The notes beneath the pieces are model-generated. The model was given only the letters and a program-made list of their open reading frames with translations, was not told the origin of the DNA and ran no database searches. Position numbers and translations under genes: made by a program. From JANWHF01 sp036276235 (GTDB lineage Bacteria > Planctomycetota > Phycisphaerae > Tepidisphaerales > Tepidisphaeraceae), in assembly GCA_036276235.1 (NCBI GenBank), contig DATBDZ010000443.1, forward strand, positions 1-16,749: 16,749 nucleotides of DNA, written 5' to 3'. How positions within the stretch are numbered: position 1 is the first letter of the stretch; every line of letters starts with the position of its first letter. Below, piece after piece: positions 1-8,590 of the stretch.

Positions 1-9
1 TTCCCGTAG

Positions 10-26
10 GGCGGGCACGGCCCGCC
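10..26. repeat. Short GC hairpin just after the 31-1632 gene stop
   Basis: A perfect 7-bp inverted repeat, GGCGGGC-ACG-GCCCGCC, lies 4 nt beyond the stop codon of the minus-strand gene ending at 31. No T-tract follows it in that gene's direction, so a classical intrinsic terminator is not supported. It resembles one half of the paired-hairpin spacer repeats seen elsewhere in this window. Any second half would lie outside the window. Confidence 0.55.
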
Positions 27-30
27 GCTT

Positions 31-1632
31 TTACTCACCCACAAAAAGAGCGGTTGACCAATCCCTCGCGTTGTCGCGCATCTGTGCCGGCGGCAGCAGT
101 ACTTCGGCTCGATCGTCGCGAAACGCCGAGCGCCATCCCAGGCTCACCAGCGCGTCATGAAACTCGCTTCCCTTTGAAGGCAGAATTGCCGCGTCGGCGT
201 GGACTTTTTGCAGGAAGCGTTTGCGATCGCCATTCGTTCCAAGACAGGTCGCCCGCCAAAGCTCTGGCGTAAACAGCTGTGTGCGGCCATCGAGCAGAGT
301 CTGGTAGCGATCGCCCAGACGCCATTCGAGATAGCCGCCCCAGGAGAATTCATTGACGATGCGGCCCGTGATCGGCTTCACATCGGCGGCGACAAATTCC
401 GCGGCGGCGCAGGGATAGCCGGCGACGTCTGAACCGCGGCGATTGAGCCACTGATCGAGCGTCACGCTTCGCGACGGAAACTGCGCCACGACTCGTCCGA
501 TTCCCAGGAGAAGCACGGCGCTCATTGCCGCCAGCATGATCGGCTTGCTCAGTAACCTGTCCGAAAGATTCGGAAGCGTTGCCGCGAAGATTGGTGCCAT
601 GGCGATCGCGAAGATCGGCGCGAAGCGGCCGAGCCGAAACAGCAGCACAGTGCTGAACGCCAGCCAGACCCATTCGCCCGCGCGGATGCGCGCATAGCCG
701 GCGACTACGCACGCCAGGCTGATTGTCACCAGAGCCGCACTGATGGTTCCCATCGTCCCGCGAAAGAACGGCTGCATCTCCGGGATGTAATTCCCCGCCA
801 CCATCGGGTCGGCGTATTGATATTTCAGCGCGCTGGAGATAACGCCCGGCAGCATCGGCGTCGCCAGACAAGCAAGGCCCGTCGCGATCAGCAAGTATCC
901 GTAACGCGTCGCGCGGCGTTCAGTTTCCGGCCGCGTGAACGTCGCATGACGCCATTCCCAGATCGCGCCGCTCAGCAAGGAAAAAATCCATAGCGGAATG
1001 AAGATCGCGTAGAGATGCAGATTCACGGTGAGCGCGGCGATGGGAACGATCAGCCACACCGAGCGCGTTCGCTCGCCGTGCCTTCGATCGCGGACGAGCA
1101 GCGCCCCCGCCGCCGCGATCAGCACGAGGGCCGCCGTGACGGGCCGGAAACTTAAGTAGGGAAGTGATAGGAATGCGGCAAACGCCGTCGCGATGACGGC
1201 GCTGAACGCCCCGGGCGCGGCCACATCAAATGGATTAAAGTGCGGCTCCGTCGGTTTCAATTCAGACGTCCGCACGCCAGCGCGGCAACTCCACGCGATC
1301 AGTCCCACCAGCGCCGCCTGCATGATCGCCTGCACGGCGATTATCGATCGCCAACCGGCATGATCCCAAAGCCAGCGCATGCCTAGCTCCGCAAGCCAGG
1401 AGTAGGGAGTCCAGGGAGATTGAATCGAAGCGAAGGAAAGTCGATCCGCCAGCGGGCCGATGCCATCAGTCCGCAGTTGCCCCGCCACGCGAAGATGCCA
1501 GAAGCAATCCGGGTCGAGCGTGTCCGATAAAATTGCCTTGCCGCCGGCGACGAGCGCGATCAGTCCCACCAATAAGAGAAACCCGGCGCGCGAGCCGCGC
1601 GGCCGGTCGTTGAAGGAGCCACAACACGTCAT
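31..1632 (-). CDS. Multi-pass inner-membrane protein, GT-C-like architecture, function unknown
   Basis: A 533-residue protein with a hydrophobic segment at about residues 16-35, many further membrane segments through to about residue 390, and a soluble C-terminal tail. The first loop has the motif DPDCFWH (40-46) followed by a PW..YSWLAELG stretch. The tail carries NEFSWGGYLEW (from N427) and then LLDGRTQLF. Similar loop and tail motifs occur in uncharacterised polytopic proteins of environmental bacteria that resemble GT-C glycosyltransferases, where an acidic first-loop motif is catalytic. The acidic DPD here fits that pattern, but a glycosyltransferase role is inference. The ATG at 1632 is the first good start; only a weak AAGG-like ribosome site precedes it. 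It is divergent from the cytochrome gene at 1779. Confidence 0.82.
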   Translation of the reverse strand: MTCCGSFNDRPRGSRAGFLLLVGLIALVAGGKAILSDTLDPDCFWHLRVAGQLRTDGIGPLADRLSFASIQSPWTPYSWLAELGMRWLWDHAGWRSIIAVQAIMQAALVGLIAWSCRAGVRTSELKPTEPHFNPFDVAAPGAFSAVIATAFAAFLSLPYLSFRPVTAALVLIAAAGALLVRDRRHGERTRSVWLIVPIAALTVNLHLYAIFIPLWIFSLLSGAIWEWRHATFTRPETERRATRYGYLLIATGLACLATPMLPGVISSALKYQYADPMVAGNYIPEMQPFFRGTMGTISAALVTISLACVVAGYARIRAGEWVWLAFSTVLLFRLGRFAPIFAIAMAPIFAATLPNLSDRLLSKPIMLAAMSAVLLLGIGRVVAQFPSRSVTLDQWLNRRGSDVAGYPCAAAEFVAADVKPITGRIVNEFSWGGYLEWRLGDRYQTLLDGRTQLFTPELWRATCLGTNGDRKRFLQKVHADAAILPSKGSEFHDALVSLGWRSAFRDDRAEVLLPPAQMRDNARDWSTALFVGE

Positions 1633-1673
1633 TACTGCCTTTTTCGGTCGAACTCCACGCGCGCCAACACTGC

Positions 1674-1697
1674 GACAGTTTATCGGCTCATACTGTC
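1674..1697. promoter_or_regulatory. Dyad in the divergent gap, possible operator
   Basis: GACAGT at 1674-1679 and ACTGTC at 1692-1697 form an inverted repeat around a 12-nt centre. Extending outward, the 10-nt arms match at 8 of 10 positions. It lies in the 146-nt gap between two divergent genes (starts at 1632 and 1779), where a regulator controlling both could bind. It differs from the long palindromic repeats of the other spacers. A chance dyad of this size cannot be excluded. Confidence 0.25.
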
Positions 1698-1765
1698 ACA
1701 AAACGCCTCTTGTGAAGGCGCTGGCAAGCGGCATCTCAGTTGCACGCCCGTTTCGCCACCTTTGT

Positions 1766-1770
1766 GGAGG
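1766..1770 (+). promoter_or_regulatory. Shine-Dalgarno site that fixes the cytochrome start
   Basis: GGAGG lies 8 nt before the ATG at 1779. An upstream in-frame TTG at 1740 would add 13 residues but has no comparable site and would put an unlikely leader before the membrane anchor. The ATG at 1779 is therefore preferred. This is the clearest Shine-Dalgarno site in the window. Confidence 0.75.
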
Positions 1771-1778
1771 AATCTTCG

Positions 1779-3335
1779 ATGCACAAGAACGCCGCGCCGG
1801 CCATTCGCGTCTTTGTCGGGTTGATCGCTATCTCTCTGCTGATTTCTTCGGTGGTTTTATCGCAAGATCAGGGCCGCAGCCCGGCGACACGCCCTCTGTT
1901 GCCCGATGCGGTGCAGGAGGCGCAAACGCCGCGCGCCGTTCCCGCAACTCGCCCCGAGCAGCAGGCGACCGAGCACGACCGCTCGAATGTCTTCGCCGCC
2001 GACCAGGCTCCCCCATCTTCCACCGCTTTCAAAGCTCAGCCTGATGAGGGAGAGGTGCGCGGGTTCGAGTTCTACCGCGATCCGCTGAACGCCAAGAAGC
2101 CGATGCAGACGTTTGAAGAGACGATGAAGCAGGACGTCGCCGACAAGCAGAAGGTGATGGACACGCAGCAGAAGCTTTTGGAATCGCGCTATGACCTGAC
2201 GCCGCACCTGGATCCGCAGGTGAAGATGAGCCGCGGCAAACCGATCGCCGTCGGCCCCACCGCGCGGCTCGCGCAGGGGATGACCTGGGATCGTCTGGAG
2301 ACGATGTCGCCCGACCAGATCAAGCAAGCCGGCAACTTTCCATATCCGCCGCTGCCTCATCCCAAGCAGTCCACCGGAGGACAGGTTTTCCCGCAGGTTC
2401 AAATCCAGATGTTCCCGCGCCTGCAGCGGTTCGACGTTGATTTTGATATTCCCGAGGCATTCCTTCCCGAGTTCCCGCCGGCTATTTTTCTCACGAGCCG
2501 CCCGGAGTTGGGCGATGTGTCGCGCGGCGAGGTGGTTTCGATCAACAATTATTATCGATTGTTTAAGGACATCATCACGCCGGTGCAGCTCGACGGCTTG
2601 CGCCTGCTTCTTACGCCGTTGCCTCAGGAGGAATTTAATCCGACGGACGATCGCAAGTCGGCGGAGCCGTCACTGGGCGTGACGTGTTTGGATTGTCATG
2701 TGAATGGGCATACCACCGCGCAGTTTCATCTGAATCCCGACGATCGCCCTCAACAGCGCCGAATGCGACTCGACACCGTGAGTATCCGCGGCATCCAACA
2801 GCAGCAGGTGCACGGCTCCAAGCGATCGCTTCGCTCCGTCGAAGACTTCACGGAATTTGAGCAGCGCACGGCCTACTTCAATGGTGATCAGATTCACGCC
2901 TTCAAGAAAGGCGCGATGGTTCTGGATCGCGTGCAGGTGAGCCACATGGCGCAGTTCCAGAACATGCTCGATTTCCCGCCGGCACCCAAGCTCGACCCGG
3001 TCACCAGCCGCCTCGATCCGGCCAAAGCCACCGAAGCCGAAATGCGCGGCGAAAAACTTTTCTTCGGCAAAGCCCTCTGCTCCACCTGCCACAACGGCGC
3101 CGCCTACATGGATCAGCTTTATCACGATCTGCACACCGAGCGTTTCACCCGCGAGCCAGGCGACGGCCCCATCAAAACCTTCACCCTGCGCGGCATCAAG
3201 GAAAGCCCGCCGTACCTCCACGACGGCCGCTGCCTGACATTGGAAGACACCGTTGAGTTCTTCAATCTCATTTGTCAGACCAAGCTGAACGCGCAGGAGA
3301 AATCGGATATCGTGGCCTTCTTGCGACAGCTATGA
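1779..3335 (+). CDS. Exported di-haem cytochrome c, CcP/MauG-like
   Basis: A 518-residue protein with an N-terminal hydrophobic segment (about residues 9-28) that serves as signal or anchor, then a Pro/Gln/charged region. Two CxxCH haem-c sites are present: CLDCH at 303-307 and CSTCH at 434-438. The C-terminal part reads TFTLRGIKESPPYLHDGRCLTLEDTVEFF, matching the LRG...PY.HDG..TLE.. pattern of di-haem cytochrome c peroxidase and MauG proteins. That family handles peroxide reduction or protein/organic oxidation in the periplasm. The N-terminal ~280 residues do not resemble the canonical peroxidase, so the substrate is unknown. The gene stops 14 nt before the ABC transporter start and is probably co-transcribed with it. 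Confidence 0.85.
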   Translation: MHKNAAPAIRVFVGLIAISLLISSVVLSQDQGRSPATRPLLPDAVQEAQTPRAVPATRPEQQATEHDRSNVFAADQAPPSSTAFKAQPDEGEVRGFEFYRDPLNAKKPMQTFEETMKQDVADKQKVMDTQQKLLESRYDLTPHLDPQVKMSRGKPIAVGPTARLAQGMTWDRLETMSPDQIKQAGNFPYPPLPHPKQSTGGQVFPQVQIQMFPRLQRFDVDFDIPEAFLPEFPPAIFLTSRPELGDVSRGEVVSINNYYRLFKDIITPVQLDGLRLLLTPLPQEEFNPTDDRKSAEPSLGVTCLDCHVNGHTTAQFHLNPDDRPQQRRMRLDTVSIRGIQQQQVHGSKRSLRSVEDFTEFEQRTAYFNGDQIHAFKKGAMVLDRVQVSHMAQFQNMLDFPPAPKLDPVTSRLDPAKATEAEMRGEKLFFGKALCSTCHNGAAYMDQLYHDLHTERFTREPGDGPIKTFTLRGIKESPPYLHDGRCLTLEDTVEFFNLICQTKLNAQEKSDIVAFLRQL

Positions 3336-3349
3336 CGCAGTAGAATCGG

Positions 3350-5221
3350 ATGTTGATGTTAGATCAGCCGCGGAAAGCTGACGAGCAGGATCGCCCTACT
3401 TCGTCGCGGGTGTTTGTGCGCCTCGTGCGCATGCTTCGGCCCTACTACCCGATGATCGCGCTGGGGCTGGGGTTGCTGCTGCTGTCTGTGCCCGGCGAAT
3501 TGTTTCCGGCGCTGGTTTGGAAATATGTCACCGATGATCTGATCCTCGGCGCGCGCGGCGGGCCGACCCCCGTCCTCTCCAACTGGTTTTCCCTGGGCGG
3601 CCGGCTTCATGACAAAATTCATCTGCTGATCTCGTCCCTCGTCTGGCTGTTCATCCTCTACGAATGCGGCGAAGTCTTCGGCACGCTCAGCGGCAATCTG
3701 ATGAACCGCGTCGCCCAGAAATTCATCCTGGGCTTTCGCAATCGCGTTTATCACAAGCTGCAGAGCCAGAGCCTGGGGTATCTGCAGCGGCAGCGGCTGG
3801 GGGATCTCATCAGCCGCGCGATGGGAGATGTGGAGGAGATTCAATCGTTCATCGTCAACGGCATCGATCAGATCATCGGCGAAGGAGTCTTGTGGGCCTC
3901 CACCGTCGTGCTGCTGATGCTGATGGATTGGCGGGTGGCGTGCGTGTCATTGGCGCCGCTGATTCTCGTTTACGTTCTGCTGCGATATTTCAACGCGAAG
4001 ATCAAGACGATCTATACCGCCGCCCGCGAGCGGCTGGGGGATGTGACAACGCGCTTGCAGGAGAATCTGTCCGGCGTTGTCGTGATCAAGATCTTCGGCC
4101 GCGAGCGCGAGGAGGCTCGCCGCTTTGAAGACGCCACGCAAAAGTATTACGGCGAACAGATTCGCGCCATCAACGCGCGCAGCGTGTTCTTTGCCTTCAC
4201 GCGCAGCGTCGGGTTCTTCAGCAATATCTTCATGATCGGCATGGGCGGGTTTCTGATCATCCGCGGCGGCAGCTTTACCGTCGGCAAGCTGCTCGCCTTC
4301 CGCGCCTACTGGTGGCGGCTCTATGGTCCGGTGCAAACGCTGGCGCGAGTGAATGACATGGTGCAGCGCGCGGTGGCTGCCGCCCGGCGCGTGTTTGAAG
4401 TGCTCGATGCGCCCGATGAGTTGCCCGATGCGCCCAATGCTCGCGCGCTCGACACGCTGCGCGGCGGGATCGAGCTGCAAAACGTCAGCTTCCAATATCC
4501 CCACGAAGTGAGCGGCCGTGAATCACCGGTCGTGCTGCGCGACATCAACCTCTCGATCCCGAAGGGCCAAACCATCGCTCTTTGCGGCCCCAGCGGCTCC
4601 GGAAAAAGCACGGTGCTAAATCTGCTGCTCCGTTTCTACGATCCGCAAAAGGGACAGGTCGCCATTGATGGTGTCGATGTCCGCAGCGTCACCAAGGAAA
4701 GCCTGCGCAGCCATTTCTCGCTGGTGCAGCAGGAGACGTTTTTATTCAACGACAGCATCCTGGACAACATCCGCTACGGGCACGCCGAGGCGACGATGGA
4801 ACAGGTGATCGCCGCCGCCCGCGCCGCCAACGCCCATGCATTCATCACCGCCCTTCCTGATGGCTACCAGACGAAGGTAGGCGAGCGCGGCGTGCGCCTG
4901 TCGGGCGGCCAAAAGCAACGCCTCAGCATTGCCCGCGCCTTCCTGGCCAACCCCGCGGTGCTCCTGCTGGATGAACCCACCAGCAGCGTAGAACCCGACA
5001 GCGAAGCTGCCATCATCGGCGCCCTGGATCGCCTGATGGCCGGCCGCACCACAGTCCTCACCAGCCACCGCCCCAGCCTGATCAACCAAGCCGACATCGT
5101 CTATGTCCTTGCCGACGGCCAAGTGATCGAACGCGGCGCGCCCCAGGAATTGAAGAGCGGGGATACGTGGTTTGCGAGATTTATGCGGAGTGCGGAAGAA
5201 GCGCTACCCGAAATGGCGTGA
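3350..5221 (+). CDS. ABC exporter, fused membrane and ATPase domains (MsbA-type)
   Basis: A 623-residue half-transporter that should act as a homodimer in the inner membrane. An exporter-type transmembrane domain spans about residues 25-340 and the nucleotide-binding domain about 365-610. Visible motifs are Walker A GPSGSGKST (413-421), Q-loop Q461, signature LSGGQ (517-521), Walker B VLLLDE (537-542, catalytic E542) and switch histidine H573 in TSHRPS. The D-loop reads SSVE where SALD is usual, so the Asp is a Glu. MsbA-type exporters move lipids, lipid-linked glycans or drugs; the cargo here cannot be read. The start is ATG 3350, with an in-frame ATG at 3356 as the alternative; neither has a strong ribosome site. 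It is convergent with the acyltransferase gene, with only 51 nt between. Confidence 0.93.
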   Translation: MLMLDQPRKADEQDRPTSSRVFVRLVRMLRPYYPMIALGLGLLLLSVPGELFPALVWKYVTDDLILGARGGPTPVLSNWFSLGGRLHDKIHLLISSLVWLFILYECGEVFGTLSGNLMNRVAQKFILGFRNRVYHKLQSQSLGYLQRQRLGDLISRAMGDVEEIQSFIVNGIDQIIGEGVLWASTVVLLMLMDWRVACVSLAPLILVYVLLRYFNAKIKTIYTAARERLGDVTTRLQENLSGVVVIKIFGREREEARRFEDATQKYYGEQIRAINARSVFFAFTRSVGFFSNIFMIGMGGFLIIRGGSFTVGKLLAFRAYWWRLYGPVQTLARVNDMVQRAVAAARRVFEVLDAPDELPDAPNARALDTLRGGIELQNVSFQYPHEVSGRESPVVLRDINLSIPKGQTIALCGPSGSGKSTVLNLLLRFYDPQKGQVAIDGVDVRSVTKESLRSHFSLVQQETFLFNDSILDNIRYGHAEATMEQVIAAARAANAHAFITALPDGYQTKVGERGVRLSGGQKQRLSIARAFLANPAVLLLDEPTSSVEPDSEAAIIGALDRLMAGRTTVLTSHRPSLINQADIVYVLADGQVIERGAPQELKSGDTWFARFMRSAEEALPEMA

Positions 5222-5272
5222 GGAATTGCCCCGATTTTGTCTCAAAGCTATGTTGCGCTTGGTATAAAGATC

Positions 5273-6493
5273 TCACACCTTGAGCGCAGTCGCTTTCTCA
5301 TTTTCTTTCGTTTCCAATCCCAGCATCGATTTAAGCTGCTGCTCGATCTGTTCCATGACCGGATCATTTTCGCCGCGGCCTTCACGGTTGGGCGGGACTT
5401 CGATCGCGGGACCGACGGTGACTGTTGCGTGGATCGGGCCGTGAACGCGGACTTTATCCGTCAGCGCTTCCTCAAATCGCTCGACGGTTTCCAGAATCCG
5501 CTCGGGCGTGGGATTGGATCGGACGTAGTCCGGCGGATAATTGCAAAGCTGCTGAACCAGATACAGATCATCAAGCTGCTTCCATCGCCGCTTGCGGTCG
5601 GCTTCGTCGATTTCGGCCTTGGTCATGTCCGGCAAGATGGCCGTGCGCAGCCGCTTGACGCGCTCGAAGACTGATGCGTCCTGGCGGCCCTTGAGCCATT
5701 GCTCTTCCATGGGAACCAGGATCGCATCGATAAGATTCGCCAGCCGCGCGGCGATATCGCCCTCGGTCGGCTTGCCGATGTATTCCAGCTCCTTGAGCGT
5801 GAGCAGCGCGCCGCCGGTCTTGTAGATGCGATCGATCAGCGACAGATGCCGCTGCGGCTGCCAGCTTAGGCGCATCTCGATTTCATCCAGCACTTCCGCC
5901 GCCGCGGTTTCGATGTTGCCGTCGAAGTGATATCGCACGCCGATCGGATGCACGACCACCTTCCCCGGCGGCTGCGCCTTGGCGCGCTTGCGGGCGGCGG
6001 ACCGCGTGATCAGCGCAGTGCCATCCAGCAATACATTGATGCGGTCATTCGTGCGCGAGATGAAGCCCTCGGGAAAGAGAATCAGCGGCCGCTCGGCTTT
6101 CTCCAAAATCTCAATCGCGGTGTTAATGGCGGTGCGATCGATCCCCTCGCGATAGATACTGAACGCGCCCGCACGGCGAAGCATAAATGTGCGCAGCCGA
6201 TTCTGCATGAACAGATGCGCGCTCGCGATGATGAAGAAAGGCGAGCCCACCTGCCGCGCCAGCGCCCCCACCACCATCGGATCTTCATCGCGGCAATGGT
6301 TTGGCGCCAGCAGGACGCCATGCCCCGCGGCGATGGAATCCTTCAACAGGTTGGCGTTAACGCAATCGATCCGTGTGATGCCGTAGCTCTTGCGCAAGAA
6401 TCGCGGCGCGTAGAGTCCAAAAAGCTTCGGCCAGATCCGCCCGCGATAAGGAGGGACGGCCACGTATGGTTTGTCGAAGACAATGTTTTGCAT
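5273..6493 (-). CDS. PlsC-type glycerolipid acyltransferase family protein
   Basis: A 406-residue protein whose N-terminal half (about 40-220) is a PlsC/LPLAT domain. The catalytic HX4D is N65-H66-C-R-D-E-D71, and the substrate-binding FPEG is at 140-143 (FPEGFIS). Such enzymes transfer acyl groups to lysophosphatidate or related acceptors at the membrane surface. The C-terminal ~180 residues are charged and helical-looking, with no membrane segment I can see, and exceed the usual 200-260-residue AGPAT length; their role is unknown. The ATG at 6493 is chosen because the domain follows soon after, although no strong ribosome site precedes it. Acyl acceptor unknown. Confidence 0.88.
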   Translation of the reverse strand: MQNIVFDKPYVAVPPYRGRIWPKLFGLYAPRFLRKSYGITRIDCVNANLLKDSIAAGHGVLLAPNHCRDEDPMVVGALARQVGSPFFIIASAHLFMQNRLRTFMLRRAGAFSIYREGIDRTAINTAIEILEKAERPLILFPEGFISRTNDRINVLLDGTALITRSAARKRAKAQPPGKVVVHPIGVRYHFDGNIETAAAEVLDEIEMRLSWQPQRHLSLIDRIYKTGGALLTLKELEYIGKPTEGDIAARLANLIDAILVPMEEQWLKGRQDASVFERVKRLRTAILPDMTKAEIDEADRKRRWKQLDDLYLVQQLCNYPPDYVRSNPTPERILETVERFEEALTDKVRVHGPIHATVTVGPAIEVPPNREGRGENDPVMEQIEQQLKSMLGLETKENEKATALKV

Positions 6494-6582
6494 AGCCTGG
6501 GGCGTAGCTTCATCGGGGAGAGGGCCGGGGTCAAATGTCGGGAGCGTTTTGCGATGCGCGTTTAGAAGGTGGACCGCTTTGG

Positions 6583-6692
6583 TTCCCTCCCCCGGTATTC
6601 CGGGGGAGGGTTAGGGAGGGGGTTCTTGCGAACGGCGCACCTTCTACACAACCCCTCCCCAGCTCTCCCCCGGAGTACCGAGGGAGGGAGAA
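6583..6692. repeat. GC-rich palindromic element, spacer copy
   Basis: About 110 bp with a hairpin at each end. On the + strand the left end is CCCTCCCCCGG-TATT-CCGGGGGAGGG (perfect 11-bp stem). The right end is CTCCCCCGG-AGTA-CCGAGGGAG (one mismatch). Internal GGGGAGGGG and CCCCTCCCC blocks can also pair. Its reverse complement is nearly identical to the copy at 12524-12642 inside the dipeptidase gene, including the non-repetitive middle with GTAGAAGGTGCGCCGTTCGC. It lies 27 nt after the stop of the zinc-ribbon gene. The rest of the 6494-6719 gap shows nothing else I can name. Confidence 0.9.
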
Positions 6693-6719
6693 GTTGCGCC
6701 TCGAGCTTAATCCCGCGGG

Positions 6720-7025
6720 TTACTCGACACCGATCACTTCCCCGCATTCGGGGCATCGTTCGCGGGTGGCGCGCAGGTCGTAGCCACAGTGATAACAGAG
6801 TTGCGCGCGCTGATAGTCGCGTCTCTCGCGCAGGCGCAGAATCCGATGACCGATCATGATGATCACCGCGCACGAGAGGGTTGCCAGGATTGATGAGGAG
6901 ACAAAGTTCGTCGGATCACGAACGATGCTGAACTTGATAACGCCGAAGGCGCAGATCATCACCGCGCCGACCCAGAGAACCCCGCGGCGCGTGCGATGTC
7001 GGAGCTTGAGCTTTTCGACAGACAT
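6720..7025 (-). CDS. Small two-TM membrane protein with C-terminal zinc ribbon
   Basis: A 101-residue protein with a basic N-terminus, two membrane segments (about 14-30 and 42-60), then a basic linker and a zinc ribbon with Cys77, Cys80, Cys91 and Cys94 in CYHCGYDLRAT...CPEC. This ribbon is a familiar tail on small membrane proteins of planctomycetes, especially Phycisphaerae, with no established function. A longer reading to ATG 7127 would add 34 residues that come largely from the inverted repeat at 7077-7132, so the internal ATG at 7025 is preferred. No strong ribosome site is seen at either start. Confidence 0.75.
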   Translation of the reverse strand: MSVEKLKLRHRTRRGVLWVGAVMICAFGVIKFSIVRDPTNFVSSSILATLSCAVIIMIGHRILRLRERRDYQRAQLCYHCGYDLRATRERCPECGEVIGVE

Positions 7026-7076
7026 GGTTGGACCGCGTTGCGATGACTTTTGTGAAGCGAGTTGGGCATCCAGATC

Positions 7077-7132
7077 GCCGCTTGCGGGTTCGCGGGTATT
7101 CGGGGTTATTGATCCGCGAAGCCGCAAGCGGC
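7077..7132. repeat. Inverted repeat between zinc-ribbon and DUF1501 genes
   Basis: Two 19-nt arms (7077-7095 and 7114-7132) are complementary with one mismatch. The arms are of the type GCCGCTTGCGGCTTCGCGG, around an 18-nt centre. The right arm contains its own small hairpin, GCCGC-AA-GCGGC. The element starts 7 nt after the DUF1501 stop in that gene's direction. It could shape the 3' end of that transcript, but no T-tract follows, so simple intrinsic termination is not supported. Confidence 0.8.
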
Positions 7133-7139
7133 GCTTACG

Positions 7140-8582
7140 CTACGCGAGTATCTTCTGGACAACCTTCCCTGCAACGTCCGTCAAGCGGAAATCGCGCCCT
7201 TGGAATCGATACGTTAGCTTCGTGTGCTCCAGCCCCAACAGGTGCAGCATCGTCGCGTGGAGGTCGTGGACGTGCATCGGATCTTCTGCCGCTGCGAAGC
7301 CCAGCTCATCGGTTTGGCCGAAGGTGAAGCCGGCTTTGACTCCGCCGCCGGCGAGCCAGGCGGTGGCGCAATCGATGTGATGATTGCGGCCGGTGGTGTT
7401 GCGATTCTCCCCCATTGGCGTGCGGCCAAATTCGCCGCCCCACACGACCAGCGTGTCATCCAATAGGCCGCGCTGCTTGAGGTCTTTCACCAGCGCCGCC
7501 GCGCCTTGATCGGTTTCGCGGCAGAGTTTTTCGAAATCGCCTTGCAGGTTTTCACCCGGGCCGCCGTGGCTGTCCCAGTTGGTGTGATAGAGCTGGATAA
7601 ACCGTACGCCGCGCTCGACGAGCCGCCGGGCCAGCAGGCAATTGTTGGCAAACGAAGGCTTGCCCGGCGTCGCGCCGTACAGATCGATCGTCGCCGGCGT
7701 TTCTCCCGAAAGATCGATCAACTGCGGCGCGCTAGTCTGCATGCGATACGCCATCTCATAGGCGGCAATGCGCGTGGAGATTTCTGGATCGCCCGTGGCA
7801 ACCAGCCGCTTGAGATTGAGCGCGCGGACTGCATCAACCGTCTCCCGCTGTCGTTGCGCGTCGATGCCCGCGGGCGTGGAGAGATCGACAATCGGATCCC
7901 CGGTCGAGCGGAAGGGGACGCCCTGATAGGTGCTGGGGAGAAATCCGCTGGTCCAGTTGGCGGCTCCACCGCGCGGGCCGCGCGGGCCCGATTGCAGCAC
8001 GACGAAGCCGGGCAAATCATTGCATTCACTACCGATGCCATAGGTGATCCACGCCCCCATGCTCGGGCGACCGGTCTGCGACGATCCGGTGTTCATGAAC
8101 AGCTTCGCCGGCGCGTGATTGAAGACATCGGTCGCCAGCGTATGGACCATCGTGATGTCATCGACGATCGTTGCCGTGTGCGGCATCAATTCCGACACCC
8201 AGGCCCCGACGCGCCCGTGCCGCGCAAACTGGCGGCGGGTGCCCATGAGCGTCGAGCGGTTCTTGAAGCTGCTATCCATGAAGGCAAACCGCTTGCCCGC
8301 GATGTAGGAATCAGGGATGGGTGTGCCATTCAATTCGATCAGCTTCGGCTTGTAGTCAAACAGCTCAAGCTGGCTTGGGCCGCCGGCCATGAACAGGTAG
8401 ATGACGTTCTTGGCCCGCGCGCGAAAGTGCGGCTGGCGCGGTGACAGCGGGTTGGCGGCGGGCGCGGGGGCCTGTGCGCCGAAGGATGATTCATTCAAAA
8501 GCGAAGCCAGCGCGATCGAGCCGAGGCCCAGCGCACATTGGCCGAACAGATGACGACGGGTGATGGAACGGATGTCTTGCAT
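7140..8582 (-). CDS. DUF1501 protein with Tat-type signal
   Basis: A 480-residue protein. The N-terminus has twin arginines (R9-R10 in ITRRHLFGQ) followed by a hydrophobic stretch, a Tat-like export signal. Family landmarks are KNVIYLFMAGGPSQLELFDYKP, HTNWDSHGGPGENL, VVWGGEFGRTPMGEN and a C-terminal HVHDLHATMLHLLGLEH. DUF1501 proteins have an alkaline-phosphatase/sulfatase-like layout and are abundant in planctomycetes, almost always beside DUF1549/DUF1553 genes as here. Their biochemical activity is not established. A reading from ATG 8660 would add 26 residues encoded by the palindrome at 8591-8660 and displace the Tat signal from the N-terminus, so ATG 8582 is chosen. Probably in one transcript with the upstream 8663-10750 gene. 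Confidence 0.93.
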   Translation of the reverse strand: MQDIRSITRRHLFGQCALGLGSIALASLLNESSFGAQAPAPAANPLSPRQPHFRARAKNVIYLFMAGGPSQLELFDYKPKLIELNGTPIPDSYIAGKRFAFMDSSFKNRSTLMGTRRQFARHGRVGAWVSELMPHTATIVDDITMVHTLATDVFNHAPAKLFMNTGSSQTGRPSMGAWITYGIGSECNDLPGFVVLQSGPRGPRGGAANWTSGFLPSTYQGVPFRSTGDPIVDLSTPAGIDAQRQRETVDAVRALNLKRLVATGDPEISTRIAAYEMAYRMQTSAPQLIDLSGETPATIDLYGATPGKPSFANNCLLARRLVERGVRFIQLYHTNWDSHGGPGENLQGDFEKLCRETDQGAAALVKDLKQRGLLDDTLVVWGGEFGRTPMGENRNTTGRNHHIDCATAWLAGGGVKAGFTFGQTDELGFAAAEDPMHVHDLHATMLHLLGLEHTKLTYRFQGRDFRLTDVAGKVVQKILA

Positions 8583-8590
8583 GGCTTCAC

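Noticed and set aside
1857..3221. Two minus-strand open frames of about 180 codons opposite the cytochrome gene
   Set aside because: The opposite strand carries two CxxCH sites and a peroxidase-like C-terminus in one frame; these are shadows.
5222..5272. Bidirectional terminator between the convergent ABC and acyltransferase genes
   Set aside because: The 51-nt gap shows no convincing stem with a T-tract on either strand.
6583..6692. Intrinsic terminator as full explanation for the GC-rich palindrome
   Set aside because: No T-tract follows either hairpin, and a near-identical copy lies inside a coding gene, so it is a dispersed repeat first, whatever effect it has on transcription.
7506..8444. 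312-codon plus-strand open frame
   Set aside because: Antisense shadow of the DUF1501 gene, with no domain signal.
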